A DNA stretch of 5,338 nucleotides from an uncultured Prevotellaceae bacterium (lineage in GTDB: Bacteria; Bacteroidota; Bacteroidia; Bacteroidales; Bacteroidaceae): NCBI GenBank assembly GCA_946403615.1, contig CAMJAO010000167.1, forward strand, positions 1-5,338. The letters run 5' to 3'. Positions 1 to 5,338 of this stretch are shown in pieces (the first letter of the stretch is position 1; the number at the start of each line of letters is the position of its first letter). The notes beneath the pieces are model-generated. The model was not told where the DNA came from, did no database searches, and saw nothing but the letters and a program-made list of their open reading frames with translations. A program made the position numbers and the translations under genes.

Positions 1-498
1 CATATTAACACCATCACAGAGGAGGCATTCAGAAGCGCCAATTATCAGACCGACCTCAATAGAAACGAGTTCGTGTTGTTCGACGGTACTGGCGTTTACC
101 TCCAAATTGTGAGAAAAGGATGCGGCGAACCCATCAAGTCCGACGAGTCGGTAAATGTGCTCTGCCGTTTCACAGAGAAAAATCTTATCCGAGACTCACT
201 TGTCCTTACCAATAATACGGTTAATTTCTCTGCCGAACCCGATGTCATGACGGTGCACAACACATCAGGCACCTATCAGGGCTCGTTTACCAAGGGACTG
301 ATGTTGAGCATCTATGGCGCAGCGGTGCCCAACGGCTGGTTGGCCGCATTGCCTTACGTCAATGTGGGACGCCCCGTCAATGAGGATGACGAGGTGGCGC
401 GAGTCAGGCTGATTGTTCCTGCTGAGCAAGGGCAGCAACTCGCCTCTCAGAGCGTCAATCCCTATTATTATGACATCACCTTCGAACGCGGATTTTAG
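1..498 (+). CDS. DUF4827 domain protein, 3' part (N-terminus outside window)
   Basis: The reading frame is open from base 1 to the TAG at 496-498, so 165 C-terminal residues are visible and the true start lies upstream. An in-frame TTG at 73 is only an internal codon: the protein reads through it from FRSANYQTDLNRNEFVLFDG. Segments matching my memory of DUF4827, a Bacteroidales family, are NEFVLFDGTGVYLQIVRKGC, VLCRFTE, NTSGTYQGSF, NGWLAALPYV, VRLIVPAEQGQ and the ending YYDITFERGF. Family members are usually about 200 residues, carry a lipoprotein signal and have an FKBP-like fold. The signal cannot be seen here, so envelope location is inferred. The biochemical function is unknown. The next gene, glmM, lies 133 bp downstream in the same direction, and co-transcription is possible but not shown. 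I am confident of the family, not of any activity. Confidence 0.82.
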   Translation, partial: HINTITEEAFRSANYQTDLNRNEFVLFDGTGVYLQIVRKGCGEPIKSDESVNVLCRFTEKNLIRDSLVLTNNTVNFSAEPDVMTVHNTSGTYQGSFTKGLMLSIYGAAVPNGWLAALPYVNVGRPVNEDDEVARVRLIVPAEQGQQLASQSVNPYYYDITFERGF

Positions 499-535
499 TT
501 CATCCGGAACTCGAATTGCGTGTTTATCTCATTCC

Positions 536-559
536 GGAGTTTGCCGTGCGGCAACCTCC
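536..559 (+). terminator. Hairpin after the DUF4827 gene, possible terminator
   Basis: GGAG at 536-539 pairs with CTCC at 556-559. After one T/C mismatch, TTGCC at 541-545 pairs with GGCAA at 550-554 around a GTGC loop. This gives about nine base pairs in a 24-nt structure 37 nt past the stop codon. No T-tract follows (the next bases are C/T mixed), so it is not a classical intrinsic terminator. It could slow transcription, protect the 3' end of the upstream message, or do nothing. Confidence 0.4.
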
Positions 560-584
560 CTACATCTCCATTAGCAAACCATTG

Positions 585-631
585 TCTTTAACTCCTTTAA
601 CTTCCTTAACTTCTTCAACAATAAAATAACC
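585..631 (+). repeat. G-free leader with 9-bp tandem repeats before glmM
   Basis: The 47 bases directly before the glmM ATG contain no G. They include three back-to-back copies of TTAACTYCY (588-596, 597-605, 606-614), then TCAAC and an A-rich stretch, AATAAAATAACC, that touches the start codon. No Shine-Dalgarno sequence is present, which is normal in Bacteroidota, where A/T-rich unstructured leaders favour initiation. The repeat probably forms an unstructured 5' leader. Any regulatory role is inference. Confidence 0.6.
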
Positions 632-2038
632 ATGACCCTTATCAAATCCATATCCGGCATCCGCGGCACCATCGGAGGCCCTGCCGGCGATACACTCAAT
701 CCGTTAGACATCGTGAAGTTCACATCGGCTTACGCCACTTTCATCCGAAGCAATGGCGGCGACGGGCGTGATGCCGAATTCAACCAAAACAGACCTACCA
801 TCGTGGTGGGGCGCGACGCACGTATCTCCGGCCTCATGGTCGACAGTGTCGTCTGCGGCACACTCATGGGCATGGGCTATGATGTGGTCAATATCGGGTT
901 GGCCACCACACCGACCACCGAACTGACCGTCAGAAACCTCGGTGCCGACGGTGGTATTATCATCACGGCCAGCCATAATCCCCGTCAGTGGAATGCGCTG
1001 AAACTGCTCAACCGCGAAGGCGAGTTCCTTACCGCAGCCGATGGCGCGCAGGTGCTCGACACCGCTGCACGTGAGGATTTCACTTATGCCGATGTGGAGT
1101 CACTCGGTCATTACATCAATTGCGACGAGGCCGATGACTGGCACGTCGAGGATGTCTTGGGATTGGAACTCGTGGATGTCGAGGCTGTCAAAAATGCCCG
1201 TTTCCGCGTGTGTGTCGATACCATCAATTCCGTGGGAGGTATCATCCTGCCCAAACTGTTTGAGGCTCTCGGTGTGGAATACACCATTCTCAATGGTGAA
1301 CCCAATGGTGACTTCGCCCATAACCCTGAACCACTGGAGAAAAACCTGCAGGGCATTATGGACGAGATGCGTACCGGGAAGTATGACTTGGGCATCGTAG
1401 TCGATCCTGACGTTGACCGCTTGGCTTTCATCTGCGAAGACGGAAAAATGTTTGGCGAGGAATATACGCTGGTGTCCGTGGCCGACTATGTGTTGAGTCA
1501 CACCCCCGGAAATACGGTTTCCAACCTGTCTTCAACCCGTGCGCTCCGTGATATCACCGAGCGGCATGGCGGTACCTACAATGCTGCTGCTGTGGGCGAG
1601 GTGAATGTCACCACAAAGATGAAAGAGACAGGCGCTGTCATCGGAGGCGAAGGCAATGGCGGTGTCATCTATCCTGAGAGCCATTATGGCCGCGACGCGC
1701 TCGTCGGCATCGCTCTCTTCCTCACAGCATTGGCAAAGAAGGGTTGCAAGGTGAGCGAATGGCGCAAGGAATTGCCTGATTATTTCATCGCCAAGAATCG
1801 CATCGACCTCACACCCTCGACCGATGTTGACGCCATCCTCGTCAAGGTGAAGGAGATGTTCAGCGACCAGCAGGTCAATGACATCGACGGCGTGAAAATC
1901 GATTTCCCCGACAAATGGGTGCATCTGCGCAAATCCAATACCGAGCCCATCATCCGCGTCTATAGCGAGGCGCCCACCATGGAAGAGGCCGACGCCCTCG
2001 GCAAACAACTCATGCAGGTGGTATATGATATGCAGTAA
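632..2038 (+). CDS. glmM: Phosphoglucosamine mutase (alpha-D-phosphohexomutase family)
   Basis: This cytoplasmic enzyme converts glucosamine-6-phosphate to glucosamine-1-phosphate, the step before UDP-GlcNAc synthesis for peptidoglycan and LPS. The 468-residue protein is full length and has all four phosphohexomutase signatures in order: the catalytic phosphoserine loop TASHNP with Ser114, the metal loop DPDVDR with Asp258, Asp260 and Asp262, the sugar-recognition loop GGEGNGG at 338-344, and the phosphate-binding loop RKSNTEPIIR at 433-442. The N-terminal SISGIRGT is also typical. The sugar loop is the archaeal-style GE-x-NGG form rather than the GEQSGH of E. coli-type GlmM, and this form is usual in Bacteroidota. 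Phosphomannomutase or phosphoglucomutase activity on other sugars cannot be excluded. The ATG follows a G-free, A-rich leader and the family motifs begin within a few residues, which supports this start. No disruption is seen. Confidence 0.93.
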   Translation: MTLIKSISGIRGTIGGPAGDTLNPLDIVKFTSAYATFIRSNGGDGRDAEFNQNRPTIVVGRDARISGLMVDSVVCGTLMGMGYDVVNIGLATTPTTELTVRNLGADGGIIITASHNPRQWNALKLLNREGEFLTAADGAQVLDTAAREDFTYADVESLGHYINCDEADDWHVEDVLGLELVDVEAVKNARFRVCVDTINSVGGIILPKLFEALGVEYTILNGEPNGDFAHNPEPLEKNLQGIMDEMRTGKYDLGIVVDPDVDRLAFICEDGKMFGEEYTLVSVADYVLSHTPGNTVSNLSSTRALRDITERHGGTYNAAAVGEVNVTTKMKETGAVIGGEGNGGVIYPESHYGRDALVGIALFLTALAKKGCKVSEWRKELPDYFIAKNRIDLTPSTDVDAILVKVKEMFSDQQVNDIDGVKIDFPDKWVHLRKSNTEPIIRVYSEAPTMEEADALGKQLMQVVYDMQ

Positions 2039-2081
2039 ATAGCCGACAAAGCAATAAACCTCCCCCCGAACTCACCCCTAA

Positions 2082-2123
2082 CCCCTCTCAAAAGGGCGAG
2101 GGGAATTCCAAAGGGCGAGGGGA
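2082..2123 (+). repeat. Direct repeat with CCCCTC/GAGGGG inverted repeat after glmM
   Basis: The 14-mer AAAGGGCGAGGGGA occurs at 2091-2104 and again at 2110-2123, a period of 19 bp. CCCCTC at 2082-2087 can pair with GAGGGG in either copy (2098-2103 or 2117-2122). The context, CTCACCCCTAACCCCTCTC followed by AAAGGGCGAGGGG, resembles a short dispersed palindromic repeat I associate with intergenic DNA in Bacteroidota. That link is from memory and unverified. It begins 43 nt after the glmM stop codon, so it could act as a 3' end structure. There is no T-tract. Confidence 0.6.
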
Positions 2124-2160
2124 GTGCTTACTCCCGTAGTTCCCGTCACTCCCAATATAA

Positions 2161-2181
2161 TTCCCCAATAGGGAACTATTG
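2161..2181 (+). other. Two mutually exclusive small hairpins
   Basis: CAATAG at 2166-2171 pairs with CTATTG at 2176-2181 around a GGAA loop, which is a GNRA-type tetraloop. TTCCC at 2161-2165 can instead pair with GGGAA at 2171-2175 around CAATA. The two pairings share bases and cannot form together. The pair lies just before the C/T-rich leader of the hexosaminidase gene. It is short enough to be chance, and no function can be assigned. Confidence 0.4.
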
Positions 2182-2240
2182 TCTTCACTCCTCCACTCCT
2201 TCACTCCTTCACTCCTAATATTCTCCTCCACTCCTAATTA
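2182..2240 (+). repeat. G-free leader with 8-bp tandem repeats before the hexosaminidase gene
   Basis: Fifty-nine consecutive bases lack G. Four tandem octamers of the form CACTCCTN occupy 2186-2193, 2194-2201, 2202-2209 and 2210-2217, and a fifth lies at 2229-2236. CACTCCTAAT is shared by the last tandem copy and the fifth. The hexosaminidase ATG follows 20 bp later with no Shine-Dalgarno sequence. The style parallels the glmM leader although the repeat unit differs. Its slippage-prone structure suggests copy number could vary between strains, which is inference. Confidence 0.65.
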
Positions 2241-2260
2241 GCCCCTAAACCTTCCATAGT

Positions 2261-3893
2261 ATGAGAATACTCCTTCTTTCCTTGTTGTCTGCGCTCTTCT
2301 TGTCAGCAAATGCCCAGACAGTCGAGGCCGATTTCAACAATGTCGTGCCGCTGCCCGATGTCGTGACTCAGGTCAATGGCGCACAACCCGTCAATCTCAA
2401 TAAATTGGAATGTATCTGCTATGGTGTCAACGACGAGCGGATGATACGCAATGCGCGATTCCTCTCAGCATACATCAAAGAGTTGACGGGCGAGGAGTTG
2501 CCTGTGCAGATAGATTGTTCGCGCAACATTCCTGCCATTCTCCTTGGCATCAACAAGAAGATGACCGCCCCCGAGGGCTATGTCATTGAGGTGGGGAAGA
2601 AGTCTATACGTATCGAGGGAGCCACACCGCAGGGCGTGTTCTACGGCATCCAAGCGTTCCGCAAGGCTTTACCACAGGTGTCGTCCGATCAAGTGGTCAT
2701 TCCTCCTGTCAGGGTCAGTGCTACGCCCCGTTTCGGCTATCGTGGTTTGCACTTTGATGTGAGCCGCCATTTCTTCAGCGTCGACTTCGTCAAACAATAC
2801 ATCGACATGATGGCGCTTCACCAGATGAACACCTTCCATTGGCACATCACCGACGACCAGGGATGGCGTTTCCCCGTGGCAAAATATCCGCGGCTCATCG
2901 AGGTCGGAGCATGGCGCGACGAGACGGTCATCGGACGCAATTCAGGCCTTTATGACCATCAGCGTTACGGCGGATACTACACCAGCGAACAGATACGCGA
3001 CATCGTGCGTTATGCGCAGGAGCGATATATCACCATCATCCCCGAGGTCGATATGCCCGGACACATGGAGGCGGCACTTGCTGCCTATCCTGAACTGGGT
3101 TGCACAGGCGGACCTTACGAGGTGGAGAAAAACTGGGGCGTGTTCGACGATGTGCCCCGGCAAGGAGCAGACCTTCCGATTCATCTGCGATGTGCTCGAC
3201 GAGGTCATGGCGCTTTTCCCCTCGGAGTATATCCACATCGGTGGCGATGAGTCGCCACGTACCCGGTGGAAGGTATGCCCAGACTGTCAGCGGCGCATCA
3301 GCGACGAAGGCCTCCAGGGCGACGGCAAGCGCTCTGCTGAAGACTTGTTGCAAGGTTACTTCACACGTCGTGTGGAGAAATATGTGCAGAGCCGCGGACG
3401 CAAAATCATCGGTTGGGACGAACTCATCGACTGCAATGTCGATGCCAGTGCCACCATTATGAACTGGCGCAGTTGGCAGGCAAAAGAGGATGTCATTCGT
3501 GCAGCCGAACGGGGACACGATATCATCAAGGTGCCCACCGACCCCTTGTATTTTGACTATTATCAGACGCACGACAGTGTGTGGAACCGTCCTTTCCTCA
3601 TCGGCGGGTTCTGCCCCCTCGAGAAAGTCTATGCCTATGAACCGGCACCCGCCGACCTCTCGGCACAGGCTAAAAGCCATATCATCGGTGTGCAGGCCAA
3701 CCTCTGGACGGAGTATATCGTCACTGAAGAACTGGCTGAGTATCAACTACTACCCCGTATCGCAGCCCTCTGCGAACTGCAGTGGCTCCAACCCGAGAAG
3801 AAAAACTACCAATCATTCCTCCGCCGCCTCCGCCGCCTCACCGATCTCTATCGTCACTACGGCTGGACATATTGCGACGCGGGGTTGAAGTAG
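2261..3893 (+). pseudogene. Secreted GH20 beta-N-acetylhexosaminidase, interrupted by one frameshift
   Basis: An intact version would be an exported glycosidase removing terminal beta-linked GlcNAc or GalNAc from glycans by substrate-assisted catalysis. Frame A starts at 2261 with a type I signal peptide (about residues 1-18, cleavage after ANA; no lipobox Cys). A GH20b-type alpha/beta domain follows to about residue 150, then the start of the catalytic barrel: GYRGLHFDVSRHF with substrate Arg161, HWHITDDQGWR at 193-203 and EVDMPGH at 262-268. Homology stops after WGVFDDV (Val298) and resumes in the next frame with CPGKEQTF at 3153. That frame holds the catalytic pair in HIGGDE (Asp at 3246, Glu at 3249), GWDE near 3411 and NLWTEYI near 3699, and ends at a TAG at 3891-3893. 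Joined, the protein is about 544 residues, a normal length for a GH20 enzyme without extra C-terminal modules. Unshifted reading ends at 3250 inside the catalytic codons, so that product would be inactive. A sequencing error is a real alternative. Confidence 0.88.
3152..3158 (+). other. Frameshift site in the hexosaminidase gene
   Basis: Frame A reads GAT GTG CCC CGG and loses family similarity, while the frame one base later reads TGC CCC GGC AAG and matches it. From memory, relatives have two residues such as Tyr-Cys between the Val and the next conserved segment. A loss of five bases between two TG dinucleotides, or of one TG from a GTGTG run, would both give the observed junction. The CCC-C tetramer at 3155-3158 would also permit +1 slippage by a proline tRNA, but nothing else supports programmed shifting. 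Confidence 0.75.
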
Positions 3894-3921
3894 CCCAAGA
3901 GCCAACACCCGCTTCCTAAAG

Positions 3922-4003
3922 GGTCTTTTCAGAAAGAAATTTGAATAGTTCCTATAATTATGTAAGAAATTATTCTAATTATAGTAATTTCTTTCTGAAG
4001 ACC
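3922..4003. repeat. 82-bp nested inverted repeat, terminator or MITE-like element
   Basis: The outer arms pair perfectly over 12 bp, CAGAAAGAAATT at 3930-3941 with AATTTCTTTCTG at 3986-3997. They continue with GGTCTT at 3922-3927 against AAGACC at 3998-4003 after a two-T bulge on the left. Inside, CTATAATTA at 3952-3960 pairs with TAATTATAG at 3976-3984. A single strand could therefore fold into a long stem with one 10-nt against 1-nt internal loop. It starts 28 nt after the hexosaminidase stop codon, so a bidirectional terminator is plausible. Matched ends on a short AT-rich core also suggest a miniature transposable element, but I found no target-site duplication. Confidence 0.75.
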
Positions 4004-4168
4004 GACTCTTGTAATACCGAACAAGCCCCCATGACGGATATTATCTCAAACTGCTTGTATTTATAAGTGATTTCAGAGGTTTCAGAAAAGTTTAGCGGAC
4101 ACCAATATTTTTTTTACGACATTAACACTCTTTAACCGTAAGTAGCGGGTAAAAGTGAAATTTTGTAT

Positions 4169-4176
4169 TATCTTTG
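4169..4176 (+). promoter_or_regulatory. Bacteroidota-type -7 promoter box for the LRR gene
   Basis: TATCTTTG matches the TAnnTTTG -7 consensus used by the primary sigma factor of Bacteroides and relatives. The context TTTTGTATTATCTTTGCAA is also typical of the group. A clear TTTG -33 box at the usual 19-21 bp spacing is not visible; the nearest TTTG (4162-4165) is too close. Transcription would start near 4183, giving a 5' untranslated leader of about 115 nt before the ATG at 4298. Confidence 0.6.
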
Positions 4177-4372
4177 CAAAAACTACCACTATTATCATGT
4201 TTCGACCTCTAACTTTCATATTATCTTGAATATGCAAAGTATACCTCTAAACCATATAACATATTTTTAACCCTACATTCTTAAAACCACTAAGCTTATG
4301 AAACGGATTATTACACTTTACCTAATGATGCTGGCATTTGTAGCGGCTGCAAACGCAACCGACTATGACCTC

Positions 4373-4375
4373 AAA
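4373..4375 (+). other. Frameshift site in the LRR gene (short A run)
   Basis: CTC AAA TTG ATG reads into a stop 16 bases later, whereas CTC AAA ATT GAT GGC, with one more A, reads on without a stop for the remaining 960 or so bases. The window of possible shift points is bounded by the stop in the downstream frame at 4366-4368 and the stop in the signal-peptide frame at 4391-4393. A one-base loss from a four-A run is the simplest explanation. Confidence 0.78.
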
Positions 4376-5160
4376 TTGATGGCACAACTGTAACCAGCAG
4401 CAATGCTGAGGATGTGAAAGGAGATGGCATATTCAAGTACGATGCCACGCACAATTCCCTCCTCATCAAAGGCAGTTACACGTCGAAGACAAGCCGGATG
4501 ATTGAATCCAACATTTACAAATTAAATATTACTTTCCTCGGCGACGTTGTGCTGACGTGCAACAACGGTCCCGTATTCTTGCTTAAAAAAGAAACCCGTT
4601 TAACTGGTATGAGTGATAAAACACTAACGGTCAAATCACCTGTTGAGTGCGGATTCTATTTGATAAATGGGGCATCGTTGGCTATCAATAATACTAATGT
4701 TGACATTCAGGCCCTATGGGGCATAGCCGGACCTTTTCAAAATCAACTGGGTGAGAAACTCACTGTCAACAACTCTAACGTGACCATTACGACCAGCGGC
4801 AGTGGTGCGGCTGCCATCTGCGACCTCATGGGCGGACTTGAGTTGGTGGATTGCGGAATCTTGGCACCAGAAGGCACCTATTTCGACGTCAAAGACTTGA
4901 AAGACAAAGACGGAAATTTAGCCAAGGATGTTACCATCGTCAGACCTGTAGCCATCAGCGAGACCAACTTCCCCGACGCAAATTTCCGCGCATATGTCAA
5001 GGCAAATTGCCAAAGCGACGGTGATGACTATCTTACTGTAAAAGAGATTGCAGCGGTAAAGAAGATTATTTGTAACTCTAGTATTAGTACCAATAAGATT
5101 ACCAGTCTTAAGGGCATAGAGTTCTTCTTGGCATTAAATGAATTGAACTGTAATAATAAT

Positions 5161-5319
5161 CAACTGACCTCCCTTGATGTGACAAAAAACACGCAGTTAA
5201 AGTCTCTTTTTGCCGAAAGTAACCAACTGACCTCCCTTGATGTGACAAAAAACACGCAGTTAGAGCAGCTTTTTGTCACACAAAACCAACTGACCTCCCT
5301 TGATGTGACAAAAAACACG
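5161..5319 (+). repeat. Three 63-bp tandem LRR coding repeats
   Basis: A 33-base core starting CAACTGACCTCCCTTGATG is identical at 5161-5193, 5224-5256 and 5287-5319, exactly 63 bp (21 codons) apart. Copies 1 and 2 stay identical for six further bases (CAGTTA). Copies 2 and 3 share three extra bases (AAC) upstream. The unit encodes QLTSLDVTKNT followed by a variable ten-residue part. Identity at synonymous positions points to recent duplication or gene conversion rather than selection on protein alone. The array continues beyond the window end. Confidence 0.9.
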
Positions 5320-5338
5320 GCGCTAACGAATCTTTCTG

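Larger units (their letters stand above)
3894..4297. other. AT-rich spacer of about 400 bp with no convincing gene
   Basis: Between the hexosaminidase stop and the next ATG the DNA is clearly richer in A and T than the upstream genes. It holds the nested inverted repeat at 3922-4003, two copies of TTTCAGA two bases apart (4071-4077 and 4080-4086) that echo the TTTCAGA in the left arm of that repeat, an eight-T run at 4108-4115 without a stem before it, the promoter box at 4169-4176, and two tiny ORFs (4197-4229 and 4232-4270). No tRNA-like or long coding structure was seen on either strand. Confidence 0.6.
4298..5338 (+). pseudogene. Secreted leucine-rich-repeat surface protein, frameshifted and cut by window end
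   Basis: The ATG at 4298 opens a signal peptide ending in the AxA-type site ANA (residues 18-20), then TDYDLK. This frame stops at TAA 4391-4393 after 31 codons. The next frame has a stop at 4366-4368 but is then open from 4369 to the window end and continues the protein as IDGTTVTSSNAEDV. Restoring one A in the AAA at 4373-4375 gives YDLKIDGTTVTS, which fits the YDL-x-x-x-GT-x-VT opening I know from Bacteroidota surface proteins. In corrected numbering, a beta-rich repetitive region covers about residues 27-215. ETNFPDANFRAYV starts at 222, a degenerate EF-hand/dockerin-like loop QSDGDDYLTVKE spans 239-250, and LRRs of 21 residues with the core NQLTSLDVTKNT run from about 270. The C-terminus, where a sorting domain would lie, is not visible. 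Binding or adhesion is the usual guess for such proteins; the ligand is unknown. Confidence 0.82.

Noticed and set aside
540..568. Possible -33/-7 promoter for glmM (TTTG at 540-543 with TACATCTC at 561-568)
   Set aside because: The -7 box misses two of the six fixed bases, the spacing is short and the TTTG lies within the hairpin arm. Support is too weak to list.
1041..1400. 119-residue + strand ORF overlapping glmM in another frame
   Set aside because: Its composition (many Ser, Arg, Trp and Met) is typical of an off-frame translation, and it lies inside a conserved enzyme gene.
1532..2008. 158-residue ORF on the - strand inside glmM
   Set aside because: Shadow of a strongly supported glmM reading frame; no recognisable domain or leader.
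2041..2260. CRISPR-like array in the repeat-rich spacer
   Set aside because: The repeats are 8-14 bp, tandem or nearly so, and lack uniform spacers of 30 bp or so.
2952..3152. Separate start for the second hexosaminidase half at ATG 2952
   Set aside because: Residues encoded from 2952 to 3152 in that frame show no GH20 similarity, while the other frame over the same bases does. The second half is a continuation of one gene, not a gene of its own.
3036..3746. 236-residue ORF on the - strand
   Set aside because: It lies wholly opposite the GH20 gene, is rich in residues expected from reverse-reading its codons, shows no family motif, and crosses the frameshift only because antisense frames lack stops there.
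4008..4025. CTTGT/ACAAG inverted repeat
   Set aside because: Only five base pairs with an eight-base loop in AT-rich DNA, no T-tract, and likely chance.

Overview
The window looks like chromosomal DNA of a Bacteroidota bacterium, most likely order Bacteroidales and Prevotella-like. The grounds are the gene families (a DUF4827 lipoprotein-type domain, an archaeal-style GlmM, a secreted GH20 hexosaminidase and a 21-residue-repeat LRR surface protein), start codons without Shine-Dalgarno sequences but with A/T- or C/T-rich leaders, and a TAnnTTTG-type -7 promoter box. This placement comes from family recognition and was not confirmed by a search.

Layout, all on the + strand. (1) 1-498 is the 3' part of a DUF4827 gene. 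(2) 499-631 is a short gap holding a strong hairpin and a G-free leader built of 9-bp repeats. (3) 632-2038 is an intact phosphoglucosamine mutase gene (glmM). (4) 2039-2260 is a repeat-rich spacer with a direct repeat/hairpin, two competing small hairpins and a G-free leader of 8-bp repeats. (5) 2261-3893 is a secreted GH20 beta-N-acetylhexosaminidase gene split by one frameshift near 3152-3158. (6) 3894-4297 is an AT-rich spacer with no gene. It holds an 82-bp nested inverted repeat, a promoter -7 box and two tiny leader ORFs. (7) From 4298 past the window end runs a secreted leucine-rich-repeat protein gene, also broken by one frameshift, in an A run at 4373-4375.

The first three genes have plausible links. 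GlmM makes glucosamine-1-phosphate for peptidoglycan and LPS, and the exported hexosaminidase releases terminal GlcNAc/GalNAc from glycans. That is a thematic link only, since each gene has its own leader and no shared promoter was identified. The LRR gene sits behind its own promoter in AT-richer DNA and looks like an accessory surface protein.

The main points of interest are the two frameshifts, both in exported-protein genes while the cytoplasmic enzyme is intact; the nested palindrome at 3922-4003; the G-free tandem-repeat leaders before two start codons; and the nearly identical 63-bp LRR repeats. I see no convincing new multi-gene system here.
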